Origin: Bradyrhizobium niftali
Lineage (GTDB): Bacteria > Pseudomonadota > Alphaproteobacteria > Rhizobiales > Xanthobacteraceae
Direction of reading: 5' to 3'
Length of the DNA: 64,000 nt
NCBI RefSeq assembly: GCF_004571025.1
Contig: NZ_SPQT01000031.1
Coordinates: 1 to 64,000 of the forward strand
Shown: positions 15,127-23,178 of the stretch, piece by piece
How the letters are laid out: each line of letters opens with the position of its first letter
Numbering within the stretch: the stretch's first letter is position 1
Program-made: the position numbers and the translations under genes
The notes under the pieces: model-generated
Seen by the model: only the letters and a program-made list of their open reading frames with translations
What the model was told of the DNA's origin: nothing
Databases searched by the model: none

Positions 15127-15447
15127 ATGATGCGGACATTTACGATTGCACTGCTGGCCGGCGTCGGGGCCATCGCTGCGGCGAGCGGCGCGAAGGCCGC
15201 CGACATCTACACGACCAGCGAATACGCCAACCCCGATCTCATCCAGGAAGTCCGGCTCGTCTGCGATGACGCCGGCAATTGCTATCGCACCCGTGGCGGC
15301 GCGCGCGTGATCGTGCGCGACTCCTATGCCACCATGCCGCGCGAGCGCTATTATGAACGCCGCACCTATCGCGACTGGGACGACGGCCCGCGAGGCGGCG
15401 TCGGCATTCGCGCTCCCGGCGTCAGCGTGGGCGTCGGTGGCTGGTAA
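15127..15447 (+). CDS. Small secreted protein (106 aa)
   Basis: MMRTFTIALLAGVGAIAAAS and a cleavage signal at AKA; the mature part has VRLVCDDAGNCYRTRGGARV, then an Arg/Tyr-rich middle and a glycine-rich C-terminus (GVGIRAPGVSVGVGGW). GGAGGA at 15117-15122 supports ATG 15127 or 15130. No known function. Confidence 0.65.
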   Translation: MMRTFTIALLAGVGAIAAASGAKAADIYTTSEYANPDLIQEVRLVCDDAGNCYRTRGGARVIVRDSYATMPRERYYERRTYRDWDDGPRGGVGIRAPGVSVGVGGW

Positions 15448-15467
15448 TCGGTAGAACCAAGACGGAC

Positions 15468-15499
15468 GGGACCGGACGAGACAACTCGCCCGGTCCCTT
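15468..15499 (+). terminator. Stem-loop terminator after the 15127 gene
   Basis: GGGACCGG (15468-15475) and CCGGTCCC (15490-15497), then TTCC. Perfect stem, weak T-tract. It lies between convergent genes. Confidence 0.5.
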
Positions 15500-15526
15500 C
15501 CATATGGGTGCATCCGATCACAGGCG

Positions 15527-15883
15527 TCAGGCGGCAACCGTTTGCTGCTGAAATTGCTCGTAGGCTGCGATCGCATCGGCGGCGTACATCAGCGACGGCC
15601 CGCCGCCCATGTAGACGGCCATGCCGAGCGTCTCCTCGACCTCCTCGCGCGTCGCGCCGAGCTTGACGAGGGCCTCGGTGTGAAAACCGATGCAGCCGTC
15701 GCAATGCGCGCCGACGCCGAGCGCCAGCGCGATCAGCTCCTTGGTCTTCTTGTCCAGCGCACCGTCACGCGTCGCGGCCTGGGCCAGCGCGGCAAATCCC
15801 TTCATGGCGTCGGGAATGTCGTTCCGCAGCTTGCGCATGTTGGCGGAGATTTGCCGGGTGATCTCTGGATAGTTCTTGTCCAT
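15527..15883 (-). CDS. AhpD-like carboxymuconolactone decarboxylase-family protein
   Basis: 118 residues. The active site AHCDGCIGFHTEALVKLG has the C-x-x-C and following His of AhpD-type thiol proteins, and the helical context (KTKELIALALGVGAHC) is characteristic. Such proteins work as peroxidase partners or other thiol redox enzymes. It lies 22 bp downstream of the YedE-like gene and appears to be the last gene of the YeeE-YedE operon opposite the ArsR regulator, which favours a role in sulfur or persulfide redox. Confidence 0.85.
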   Translation of the reverse strand: MDKNYPEITRQISANMRKLRNDIPDAMKGFAALAQAATRDGALDKKTKELIALALGVGAHCDGCIGFHTEALVKLGATREEVEETLGMAVYMGGGPSLMYAADAIAAYEQFQQQTVAA

Positions 15884-15905
15884 GACTTACTCTTTCGCGG
15901 TGACT

Positions 15906-16379
15906 TCAGGTTTCGAGCGGATCGGCCGGCGTGACGAAGCGCGTCAATGACGGCCAGTGAGCGACGAAGCGGACGAGCACCATGCCGGCACACATCGCCG
16001 CAACGAAGATGAAGGCGGAGGCCGAGCCGAACCCGAGCGCGGTCAGCGCCGGACCCGGACAGAACCCCGCCAGTCCCCAGCCGACGCCGAAGATCGCGGG
16101 ACCTGCGACGATCCTGGGATCGATGTCGCTTCGCGTCGGAAGATAAAATCGTTCGGCGAAGAACGGCCGCGCGAGCTTCAGGACGCGACTAAAGCCGATG
16201 AAGGTCACGGCCACCGCGCCCGCCATCACGAAGGCAAGGCTGGCGTCCCACGTGCCTGCCGGGATGCCGCCGATGTCGAGGAAGTTCAGAACCTTCGCCG
16301 GGTTCGACATGCCGGAGACCATGAGGCCGAGACCGAAGATCAGGCCGATCGCGAATTGGACCAGGATTGCCATCGACAT
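15906..16379 (-). CDS. YeeE/YedE-family membrane protein, second half-transporter
   Basis: 157 residues from MSMAILVQFAIGLIFG, with about four membrane helices: GLIFGLGLMVSGMSNPAKV, GWGLAGFCPGPALTALG. The S.P..V..FLDI..G.WD.SL motif and the GFCPGPA cysteine segment are those of the DUF6691/YedE partner protein. YeeE/YedE proteins take up thiosulfate or related sulfur species. The start overlaps the stop of the upstream gene (TGATG), showing translational coupling. Confidence 0.85.
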   Translation of the reverse strand: MSMAILVQFAIGLIFGLGLMVSGMSNPAKVLNFLDIGGIPAGTWDASLAFVMAGAVAVTFIGFSRVLKLARPFFAERFYLPTRSDIDPRIVAGPAIFGVGWGLAGFCPGPALTALGFGSASAFIFVAAMCAGMVLVRFVAHWPSLTRFVTPADPLET

Positions 16380-16807
16380 CAGCTCCAGTGCCGCATCAGG
16401 AAGACGGTCGCCATGCCGGCCGCCATGAAAGTGATGGTCGCGACCAGCGAGCGCACCGAGAGTCGCGACAAGCCGCAGACGCCGTGGCCAGAGGTGCAGC
16501 CGCTGCCCCACACCGAACCGAATCCCGTGAGCAATCCGCCGACTATCAGAACGGTCGTCCCCGCCTCGATCGTCTGCGCCGGCAGGCTTCCGGTGACAAG
16601 CCGTACCAGCACGGGCGCGGCGACGAGACCGGCGACGAAGGCGAAACGCCCGGCGAATTCGCCGTCCTCATAGGGTGGGAACAGCCGCGCCGCGATGCCG
16701 CTGACCCCGGCAATCCGTCCCGTCGCCCACATCAGCAGAACGGCGGCTACGCCGATCAGTACGCCGCCAGCCAGGGAGGCGATCGGTGTAAATGATGTCG
16801 AGACCAT
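16379..16807 (-). CDS. YeeE/YedE-family membrane protein, first half-transporter
   Basis: 142 residues, four predicted membrane helices. GGVLIGVAAVLLMWATGRIA and GFGSVWGSGCTSGHGVCGLS carry the signature cysteines of YeeE/YedE proteins. GGAGGG stands before ATG 16807. With the gene at 15906 it forms the two-protein version of the transporter often found beside BigR-type regulators. The divergent promoter region with an AT-rich palindrome is 93 bp long. Confidence 0.85.
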   Translation of the reverse strand: MVSTSFTPIASLAGGVLIGVAAVLLMWATGRIAGVSGIAARLFPPYEDGEFAGRFAFVAGLVAAPVLVRLVTGSLPAQTIEAGTTVLIVGGLLTGFGSVWGSGCTSGHGVCGLSRLSVRSLVATITFMAAGMATVFLMRHWS

Positions 16808-16877
16808 GAGCCCTCCGGACCGGGGGCGCCCTCGCGGGCGCCGAATACCGTTATTTTCAGTTGTTTCGTATTTTCGA

Positions 16878-16891
16878 ATATACTAATATAT
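16878..16891. promoter_or_regulatory. AT-rich palindrome, probable ArsR/BigR-type operator
   Basis: ATATA-CTAA-TATAT, an exact inverted repeat inside an AT-rich patch (about 16850-16892), placed between the divergent yeeE-like and arsR-like genes and 10 bp before the regulator's ATG. BigR-type proteins bind such AT-rich sites in known cases; assignment here is inference. Confidence 0.5.
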
Positions 16892-16900
16892 CTGGCAGTC

Positions 16901-17221
16901 ATGAAGCGCAAGCCCCGGAATCAGGAACTGCTCGCTCTGGAGGAGAAGGCCGAAGAGGCCTCCCGCCTCCTCTCCGCCATGGGCAATCCCAAGCGGCTGC
17001 TGGTTCTCTGCAACATGCTGGACGGCGAAAAGTCCGTCGGCGAACTGGCCGACATCGCAGGCCTGTCGTCGGCCGCCCTATCCCAACATCTCGGAAAGAT
17101 GCGCGCATTGAGCCTGGTCAAACCCAGGCGGGACGGCCAGACGATATACTACAGCATCGCGAGCCAGGAAGTCCGCTCGGTGCTGGAGACCTTGTACCGC
17201 CTCTTCTGCGCACCGGAATAG
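16901..17221 (+). CDS. ArsR/SmtB-family repressor, BigR/SqrR-like
   Basis: 106 residues. The winged helix is seen as MGNPKRLLVLCNMLDGE, VGELADIAGLSSAALSQHLG and LVKPRRDGQTIYYSI. Two cysteines only, one in VLCNML and one in the last helix (LFCAPE), are in the positions used by BigR and SqrR to form a disulfide or tetrasulfide when reactive sulfur appears. No metal-binding histidine/cysteine cluster is visible. It is divergent from yeeE/yedE genes, as in known BigR regions, and followed by ccoG after 32 bp. Confidence 0.85.
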   Translation: MKRKPRNQELLALEEKAEEASRLLSAMGNPKRLLVLCNMLDGEKSVGELADIAGLSSAALSQHLGKMRALSLVKPRRDGQTIYYSIASQEVRSVLETLYRLFCAPE

Positions 17222-17253
17222 GGCTTCGCTGACGCAAACGCGGGAAGCGCAGC

Positions 17254-18693
17254 ATGAGCGACGACACTTTCATCGAGGGACCTCTCTACGAGAAGCGGAG
17301 GAAGGTCTATCCGCAATCCGTCCACGGCCCTTTCCGCCGCATCAAATGGGCGATCCTCTGCGTCACGCTCGGGACCTATTATCTCCTGCCCTTCGTGCGC
17401 TGGAATCGCGGACCCGGCCTGCCCGACCAGGCCGTTCTGATCGATCTCCCGCATCGGCGCTTCTACTTCTTCTTCATCGAACTGTGGCCGCAGGAGGTCT
17501 ACTATTTCACCGGTCTGCTGATCATCGCGGCAATGACCCTGTTCCTGATGAACGCGGTCGCCGGCCGGCTGTGGTGCGGCTACATGTGCCCGCAGACGGT
17601 GTGGACCGACCTGTTCTACGCGGTCGAGCGCTGGGTCGAGGGCGATCGGCGCGAGCGCATGCAGGGCGACAAGCGCTACTGGACGTTCGATCACATCCGG
17701 AAGGTCGTGCTGAAGCACTTTCTCTGGATCATGATCGCCTGGTGGACGGGCGGCGCCTGGGTGCTCTATTTTTCCGACGCGCCGACGCTGGTGAAAGAGC
17801 TCGCCACCTTCCAGGCCCCGTTCATCGCCTATCTCTGGATCGGCATCCTCACCGCCACGACCTATGTCTTTGCCGGTCACGCCCGCGAGCAGATGTGCAT
17901 CTACATGTGTCCGTGGCCGCGCATCCAGGCGGCGCTGACCGATGAATGGGCGCTCAACGTCACTTATCGCCGCGACCGCGGCGAGCCGCGTATGTCGGTG
18001 AAGAAGGCGGACGCCGCCCGCACGCATGGGGATCGCGCCGGTGACTGCGTCGATTGCCACCAGTGCATCAATGTCTGCCCGACCGGCGTCGACATCCGCA
18101 ACGGAATCCAGCTCGGCTGCATCCAGTGCGGCCTGTGCATCGACGCCTGCGACAACGTGATGCGCGAGATCGGCCGGCCCGCCGGCCTGATCGGCTACGA
18201 CACCGACATCAACATGCAGCGCCGGCGCGAGGGCAAGGCGCCGCTCTACCGCATCATCCGTCCGCGCACGCTGATCTATGCCGCGGCCATCGCCATCGTC
18301 GGCGGCATCATGCTCTATGCCCTCGCGACCCGTACGACGATGGACGTCAACGTGCTGCATGAGCGCAATCCCCTCTTCGTCCAGCTCTCGGATGGCGGGG
18401 TGCGCAACGACTACACCGTCCGCATCCTCAACAAGGGCGCCCAGCGATCGTTTGCGCTCGCGGTCTCCGGTCTGCCCGGCGCAACCATTCGCGTCGCCGG
18501 CATCGACGGCAGCCCCGACGGCAAGCCCGTCATCGAGGTCGGGCAGGACCAGACCCGCGAGGTCAGGCTGTCGGTGCAGGTCGGCCCCAGCGATCTGCCG
18601 AAGACCTCCCGCGACGTCGACATCGCCATCACCGACACCGCCGGCGGCGGACGAGCGAGCGCCCGCGATCATTTCGTGCCGGGCGAGCCGTAG
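17254..18693 (+). CDS. ccoG: CcoG/FixG (RdxA) cytochrome oxidase accessory protein
   Basis: 479 residues, the normal family length. Order: membrane helices, the W-C-G-Y-M-C-P motif near residue 108, further helices with CIYMCPWPR, then two ferredoxin-type 4Fe-4S clusters (CVDCHQCINVCP near 265-276 and CIQCGLCIDAC near 290-300), a final membrane helix and the FixG C-terminal domain. CcoG reduces copper(II) for assembly of cbb3 oxidase. It usually lies in ccoNOQP-ccoGHIS, but here it is alone behind an ArsR/BigR-like gene, probably in the same transcript and not preceded by a FixK box. Confidence 0.95.
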   Translation: MSDDTFIEGPLYEKRRKVYPQSVHGPFRRIKWAILCVTLGTYYLLPFVRWNRGPGLPDQAVLIDLPHRRFYFFFIELWPQEVYYFTGLLIIAAMTLFLMNAVAGRLWCGYMCPQTVWTDLFYAVERWVEGDRRERMQGDKRYWTFDHIRKVVLKHFLWIMIAWWTGGAWVLYFSDAPTLVKELATFQAPFIAYLWIGILTATTYVFAGHAREQMCIYMCPWPRIQAALTDEWALNVTYRRDRGEPRMSVKKADAARTHGDRAGDCVDCHQCINVCPTGVDIRNGIQLGCIQCGLCIDACDNVMREIGRPAGLIGYDTDINMQRRREGKAPLYRIIRPRTLIYAAAIAIVGGIMLYALATRTTMDVNVLHERNPLFVQLSDGGVRNDYTVRILNKGAQRSFALAVSGLPGATIRVAGIDGSPDGKPVIEVGQDQTREVRLSVQVGPSDLPKTSRDVDIAITDTAGGGRASARDHFVPGEP

Positions 18694-18710
18694 CTCCCAC
18701 ATGCCATGGC

Positions 18711-18735
18711 GCATCCGGCGGCTGCCGCCGGATGC
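18711..18735. terminator. Perfect 11-bp stem-loop after ccoG
   Basis: GCATCCGGCGG-CTG-CCGCCGGATGC, an exact stem with a 3-base loop 17 bp after the ccoG stop. No T-tract, so it may stabilise the 3' end rather than terminate by itself. Confidence 0.5.
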
Positions 18736-18856
18736 TGAACGAGACGTTAACACTACCGCTCGAATTGAAGCCGCGCTCCAACGGTATTTTCCAATCTTTG
18801 CGCTAAGGGTGACCGCATAACCCGGGCTCAGCCCGCGTGAACGGGGACGACGGGAC

Positions 18857-20026
18857 GTGGTCGACATCGCGCACCAGGCAGCGATCAATCCGGCATCGGC
18901 AAAGGCTGCCGAGGCTGCGCGCGCGCTCGTCCCGCTTGGTGCGATTGAAGCTGGCCAATGGCGCGCACTGGCGCAGCGGGCGGTCGAGCCGAACGGATAT
19001 TACCTGCCCGCCTGGGAGCTCGCCGTCAGCGCAACCGCGCGCGGCCGCACGGATGCCTCCGTACTGCCCGCATTCGACGGATCCTCGACGCGGCTGATCG
19101 GGCTGATGCCGGTGATCTCGCTGTGGCGGGCATGGAAGATTCCCCTGCCCGCGCTGGTGAGCGCGCATCCCTATGGCACGCTGTGCAGCCCGCTGATCGA
19201 CCGCGACGCTCCGATCGAGGCGGCGAGCCGTCTGTTGCAGCAGGCGCGCGAGGCCGGTGCCCATGCGCTCGTGCTGAACGACGTCGCGCTCGACGGCGCG
19301 GCGATGGCCTCGCTATATCAGGTCCTGAATCGTGATGGCCTGAAGCCGCGTGTCCTCAGCTCCTACATCCGCGCCAGCCTCGACGCGACGCAGGAGGGCG
19401 AGACGCTGCTGCGCGATGCGCTGGGCACCAAAAAGCTCAAGGAGTTGCGCCGCCTGCGCCATCGGCTCGAAGAGCACGGCCCCGTCGTGTTCGAGGTCGC
19501 GCGCCGGCCTGACGAGATCGGGCCCGCACTCGAAACATTCTTGCAACTCGAAGCCAGCGGCTGGAAGGGCAAGCGCGGCACCGCGCTGATCCAGCATGCG
19601 GGCGATGCGACCTTCATCCGCCGCGCGGTGCCGGCGCTGGCAGAGACCGCGCAGTGCGAGATCGTTACGCTGCGCGCCGGCACGATTCCGGTCGCCGCCG
19701 GCATCCTGCTGCGCCATCAGGACCGCGCCTTCTTCTTCAAGCTCGGCATCGACGAACGCTTTGCAAGATATTCGCCGGGCGTGCAGCTCACGCTCGACCT
19801 CACCCGCCATCTCTGCGCCGACCCCGCCATCGCCAGCGCGGATTCCACGGCAAGCGCCGACCACCCCATGATCAACCCGATCTGGCGCGGGCGGTTGGCA
19901 ATCGGTGATGTGCTGATCCCGCTGCGGCGGAACGACCCGCTCGTGGCGCTCATTCACGCAGCACTGGTCGGCCTCAACGCCGCGCACGAGGCCGCGCGAC
20001 GCGTGGTCCGCCGCCTCCGCAAATAA
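18857..20026 (+). CDS. GNAT-fold protein, BioF2/CelD-like acyltransferase
   Basis: 389 residues. N-terminal part NGYYLPAWELAVSAT and LIGLMPVISLWRAWK; the C-terminal GNAT half has KKLKELRRLRHRLEEHG, FLQLEASGWKGKRGTAL, and IPVAAGILLRHQDRAFFFKL with ARYSPGVQLTLDL. This order (W-K-G/..ALI, R...F.KL..DE.F...SPG..L) is that of the BioF2-like/CelD acetyltransferase family, seen in polysaccharide or lipid acylation. Start GTG/ATG near 18857 follows GGGGACGACGGG. No operon partner is evident. Confidence 0.8.
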   Translation: MVDIAHQAAINPASAKAAEAARALVPLGAIEAGQWRALAQRAVEPNGYYLPAWELAVSATARGRTDASVLPAFDGSSTRLIGLMPVISLWRAWKIPLPALVSAHPYGTLCSPLIDRDAPIEAASRLLQQAREAGAHALVLNDVALDGAAMASLYQVLNRDGLKPRVLSSYIRASLDATQEGETLLRDALGTKKLKELRRLRHRLEEHGPVVFEVARRPDEIGPALETFLQLEASGWKGKRGTALIQHAGDATFIRRAVPALAETAQCEIVTLRAGTIPVAAGILLRHQDRAFFFKLGIDERFARYSPGVQLTLDLTRHLCADPAIASADSTASADHPMINPIWRGRLAIGDVLIPLRRNDPLVALIHAALVGLNAAHEAARRVVRRLRK

Positions 20027-20033
20027 GCGAAAC

Positions 20034-20699
20034 CTACTCCGCCGCCTGCGCGTTGATCTCCGCCGAGACCTCGCGGATGGCGCGGGCGAGCAGGTTCGGA
20101 TCCTGCGCGCCGGAGACGGCGTATTTCTGCGCGAAGACGTAGGTCGGCACGCCGGAGATGCCCTTCTCGGAGGCTTCCTGCGCGTCGGCGGAGACGCGCG
20201 CGACGTCCTCGTCGGTGGCAAGGCGCCGGCGCGCGTCGTCGGCGTCGAGACCGACATCGGCGGCCGCCTGCACCAGCACGTTCACATCGGTGAGGTCGCC
20301 GCCATCGCGGAAGTACAGCTCCATCAGGCGCTGCTTCATCTCGGGCGCCTTGCCGATCGCTTCGGCCCACAGGATCAGGCGATGGCAGTCGGTCGTGTTG
20401 GGCTGACGCGCCACCAGCTCCGGCTTGTAGACGAGGCCCTCCTCGCTCGCGGCTGCGACGACGCGCCCCGCAATGCCCTTATAGGCCTCGACCGAGCCGA
20501 ACTTCTTGGTGAGATAGTCCTCGCGGCTGATGCCCTCGCGCGGCACCCAGGGATTGAGGAAGAAGGGACGGAAATTCAGTTTGACCGGAACGTCGGGCAC
20601 GAGCGCCAGCGCGCTCTCGATCCGGTGCTTGCCGATATAGCACCAGGGGCACACCACGTCGGAGACGACGTCGATCTGGAGCGGTTTCAGCGTGCTCAT
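20034..20699 (-). CDS. DsbA-family oxidoreductase (FrnE-like)
   Basis: 221 residues. MSTLKPLQIDVVSDVVCPWC: a thioredoxin fold with active site CPWC, no signal peptide, so cytoplasmic. The DCHRLILWAEAIGKAPEMKQ insert and the C-terminal GISGVPTYVFAQKYAVSGAQ (cis-proline after GV) match the FrnE/2-hydroxychromene-2-carboxylate isomerase-like group. Start 20699 is the first ATG giving the family N-terminus. It converges on the GNAT gene and lies 71 bp downstream of the XRE regulator on the same strand. Confidence 0.9.
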   Translation of the reverse strand: MSTLKPLQIDVVSDVVCPWCYIGKHRIESALALVPDVPVKLNFRPFFLNPWVPREGISREDYLTKKFGSVEAYKGIAGRVVAAASEEGLVYKPELVARQPNTTDCHRLILWAEAIGKAPEMKQRLMELYFRDGGDLTDVNVLVQAAADVGLDADDARRRLATDEDVARVSADAQEASEKGISGVPTYVFAQKYAVSGAQDPNLLARAIREVSAEINAQAAE

Positions 20700-20770
20700 G
20701 GCAGGCGCCTCCTTCGGGCACTTCAAGGGTTCGCCCAAAGATAGGCAGAACCCGGCCCGAGGCAAGGGCG

Positions 20771-21592
20771 CTAGCTCATAGCTGCTGCCATCTGCTTCAG
20801 CCGCTCGGCGGTGCGCTCGTCGGCCGGAAAGAACGTCTCCAGCGCAAGCTCCGAGAGGGTGATGTCCACGGGCGTGCCGAACACCATGGTGGTGGAGAAG
20901 AAACTGAGTATCTCCCCCTCGTGGCGCAGCTTGAAGGGGATGGCGACATTGTCGCTCGACAGCGGCGCCGATCGTGCCGGGATCGGGTAGCGCTTGAGGT
21001 CGTTGTAGAGCTTGATCAGCTCCGGATCGGCCGTTGCTTCGCATTGCCGATGCAGCCGCTCCAGAAGATGCCCGCACCACTCCGCGAGATTGACCGTGCG
21101 CGGCGCCAGCGCCTCGGGATGGAAAGCGAGCCGCAGCACGTTGAAGGGCTGGCCGAGCAGCCGCTGCGGAATGCCGTCGAGGAGCGGCGCCACCATGCGG
21201 TTGGCGGAGACCAGGTTCCAGTGCCGGTCCACCGCAAGCGCGGGATTGGGCTCGTGCGCCCTGAGGACGAGGTCGATCGCCTGGCGGGCTGATTTCAAGG
21301 CGGGATCCTCCAGCGGGCGCTGCGGAAACGCCGGCGCAAAGCCGGCGGCGACCAGCAGCACGTTGCGTTCGCGCAAGGGCACGTCGAGACGCTCGGCGAG
21401 CCTCAGCACCATATCGCGCGAGGGCGCGGCGCGGCCGGTCTCGACGAAGCTCAGATGCCGCGCCGAGATCTCAGCCTCGCCCGCCAGATCGAGCTGGCTC
21501 ATGCGGCGGCGCTGCCGCCATTCGCGCAAATGGTCACCGATATGGATTGGCTGGCTGCGTTCGGTCTGTGCCGTGGATGCATGTGCGTTCAT
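20771..21592 (-). CDS. XRE-family regulator with MmyB-like ligand-binding domain
   Basis: 273 residues. Helix-turn-helix near residues 20-75 (LREWRQRRRMSQLDLAGEAE, ISARHLSFVETGRAAPS). The larger C-terminal part has NPALAVDRHWNLVSANR and FNVLRLAFHPEALAPR, the PAS-like MmyB domain that binds small hydrophobic ligands in relatives. A perfect 21-bp palindrome, CCATTACC-N5-GGTAATGG, stands 34 bp before the ATG, a likely autoregulatory operator. A near-identical site lies at 63779 before another gene. Confidence 0.9.
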   Translation of the reverse strand: MNAHASTAQTERSQPIHIGDHLREWRQRRRMSQLDLAGEAEISARHLSFVETGRAAPSRDMVLRLAERLDVPLRERNVLLVAAGFAPAFPQRPLEDPALKSARQAIDLVLRAHEPNPALAVDRHWNLVSANRMVAPLLDGIPQRLLGQPFNVLRLAFHPEALAPRTVNLAEWCGHLLERLHRQCEATADPELIKLYNDLKRYPIPARSAPLSSDNVAIPFKLRHEGEILSFFSTTMVFGTPVDITLSELALETFFPADERTAERLKQMAAAMS

Positions 21593-21625
21593 GGTCGAAA
21601 ACCTAGCATGCGGGGTTCATTCGTT

Positions 21626-21646
21626 CCATTACCCGCGAGGTAATGG
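21626..21646. promoter_or_regulatory. Palindromic operator for the XRE/MmyB regulator
   Basis: CCATTACC-CGCGA-GGTAATGG: two exact 8-bp half-sites with a 5-bp spacer. The core ATTACC-CGCGA-GGTAAT recurs, with two changes, at 63779-63795 (TTTACC-TGCGA-GGTAAT). Confidence 0.7.
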
Positions 21647-21809
21647 ATATGGGCATGTACCCACATGAAACAATTGAATTCATTTTTCGCTGGGGAATAG
21701 CGTCGATGTCCCTAAAGGGACCGGTGCACGTACCCACGATAAAAGGACAAGGCGCGAAATGCGGTCCGGTTTTGCGCCGGACCGGCGAAAGCACTATTTC
21801 AAGATCGCC

Positions 21810-22277
21810 TCACCTCATCGAAATCGTGATTGTGCTGAGATTGGCGGCGAACTCCATGCCCGCCTTGGGGCCTTGCAGCACGATGGTCACGCCCTTTTCG
21901 TTGCGCAGGTGGACGCCATTGATGCCGCCGACCAGGGCAGCGCCGCCGCCGACCGAACTGTAAGTCCCGGCGAAGTCGCCGACCTCGCGGATGCCCGAGG
22001 CCCGGCCATCGAGCCGGCCGATGGTCGCGCCGGCCGTGATGCCAAAACTCACGCCGGATACCTTGAACGGATAATCGCGACCACGATAGGTCAAGACGCC
22101 GTTGCCCGCGCCGCCGCCGATCAGCAGGCCCGCTTTCACGATCTTGACCCGGACCTGACCGCTCGCCTGCCCAAACGACGGCCTCGCCGGAATGGCGAAC
22201 GCGAGCAGTGCGATCGCCATCAAGCAAACGGCGATCGCGCGCGGCCGAGCTCGCCTGCTCTCAGGGTTTTGCGGCAT
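21810..22277 (-). CDS. Secreted glycine-rich beta protein, paralogue of 30849 gene
   Basis: 155 residues. After an N-terminal basic stretch and hydrophobic signal (AIALLAFAIPARPSFGQ), the mature part reads GQVRVKIVKAGLLIGGGAGN, GVLTYRGRDYPFKVSGVSFG, ITAGATIGRLDGRA and ends LQGPKAGMEFAANL. The 30849 gene shares nearly every motif (GQV.V...K.G...G.G.GEGVL..RG..YPF.VSG.S.G.T.GA). The alternation of glycines recalls SYLF-like lipid-binding proteins, but I am not sure of the family. The start overlaps the end of the DUF2950 gene, so it is the last gene of the FixK-box operon beginning at 24845. Confidence 0.75.
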   Translation of the reverse strand: MPQNPESRRARPRAIAVCLMAIALLAFAIPARPSFGQASGQVRVKIVKAGLLIGGGAGNGVLTYRGRDYPFKVSGVSFGITAGATIGRLDGRASGIREVGDFAGTYSSVGGGAALVGGINGVHLRNEKGVTIVLQGPKAGMEFAANLSTITISMR

Positions 22278-23178
22278 CGACCTTCTTCCAGGTCTGGTCC
22301 GGATCGAACAGCGTGGTGCGCTGGGCGATAGACTCGGTGCGCTCTCCCAAATCCTTCTGGTAGACGGTGCCAGCATGATTGACCAGGAAGGTCATGACGC
22401 CGGAATTGCCGTATTCGGCTGGCCAGGCGATCAGCGCGAAACCACCGATCATCTTGCCCTTGACGACGTAGTTGAGAGCACCGCCGGGCGCATCCGATCC
22501 CTGCCCCTTCAGGATACGGAAATAGTATCCATGATATGGGCTCGGCCCTACACTTCCGGCCTTGTAGCCTTCGGCCGAGGCGTCCGCCGCCAGTGCACCG
22601 AGTGGGCTCGGGTCGCTGTCGTCGCGCCAGAACAGGCCGTCCTTCTTGCCCGGGCTGCTGACGATGCGTTGCGCATAGACGCCAACGCCCTCACCACGAT
22701 CCTTCTCGGCATATTCATTCTGGGCATCGACATAGGCGAGCGCGGTCTGGATCGCGTCGAGCTCGTTGCGGCCGATGCGACGATAGAGAACCTCGATCCG
22801 TCCCTCGGCCGTGTCGAATTCCCAGCCGCTCTTTGCATTGACGAGTGGAATTGGGAACGGGAAGTCGTCCGGCCCCAGCATCAGCGTGGCCTTCTTGTTG
22901 CCTTCCGCCTTGATCGAATGCTTGGCATCATACATCGACGTGAAGCGCTGGCGTATGTCTGCATCGGCGACCTCGTCGCCGGACGAGACGATGTCGTCGG
23001 CAGCCCTGCCGAGCACCTTGAGAATATCGCCCGGACCGCTCTTGACCGCTGCGGCAAGAGCTGCCGCTGCATCCTCGGGCGTAGAAAAGGATTGCTGCGC
23101 AAGCGCGGTCGAACCCAGCAGCACCAGCGCCATGATGCCCGGCAACGCCGCGCGATGAAGTGACTTCAGACCGATCAT
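22261..23178 (-). CDS. DUF2950 family secreted protein
   Basis: 305 residues from MIGLKSLHRAALPGIMALVL, a signal peptide ending TALAQQ. FSTPEDAAAALAAAVKSGPG and the long C-terminal GYYFRILKGQGSDAPGG, FALIAWPAEYGNSGVMTFLV, NHAGTVYQKDLG are diagnostic of DUF2950. ATG overlaps the stop of the DUF3300 gene by four bases. DUF2950 and DUF3300 are commonly neighbours; both are thought to act in the periplasm or at the outer membrane. Confidence 0.9.
   Translation of the reverse strand: MIGLKSLHRAALPGIMALVLLGSTALAQQSFSTPEDAAAALAAAVKSGPGDILKVLGRAADDIVSSGDEVADADIRQRFTSMYDAKHSIKAEGNKKATLMLGPDDFPFPIPLVNAKSGWEFDTAEGRIEVLYRRIGRNELDAIQTALAYVDAQNEYAEKDRGEGVGVYAQRIVSSPGKKDGLFWRDDSDPSPLGALAADASAEGYKAGSVGPSPYHGYYFRILKGQGSDAPGGALNYVVKGKMIGGFALIAWPAEYGNSGVMTFLVNHAGTVYQKDLGERTESIAQRTTLFDPDQTWKKVDAAKP

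Noticed and set aside
17149..18888. Minus-strand 579-residue open frame
   Set aside because: Shadow of ccoG, which has all iron-sulfur motifs on the plus strand.
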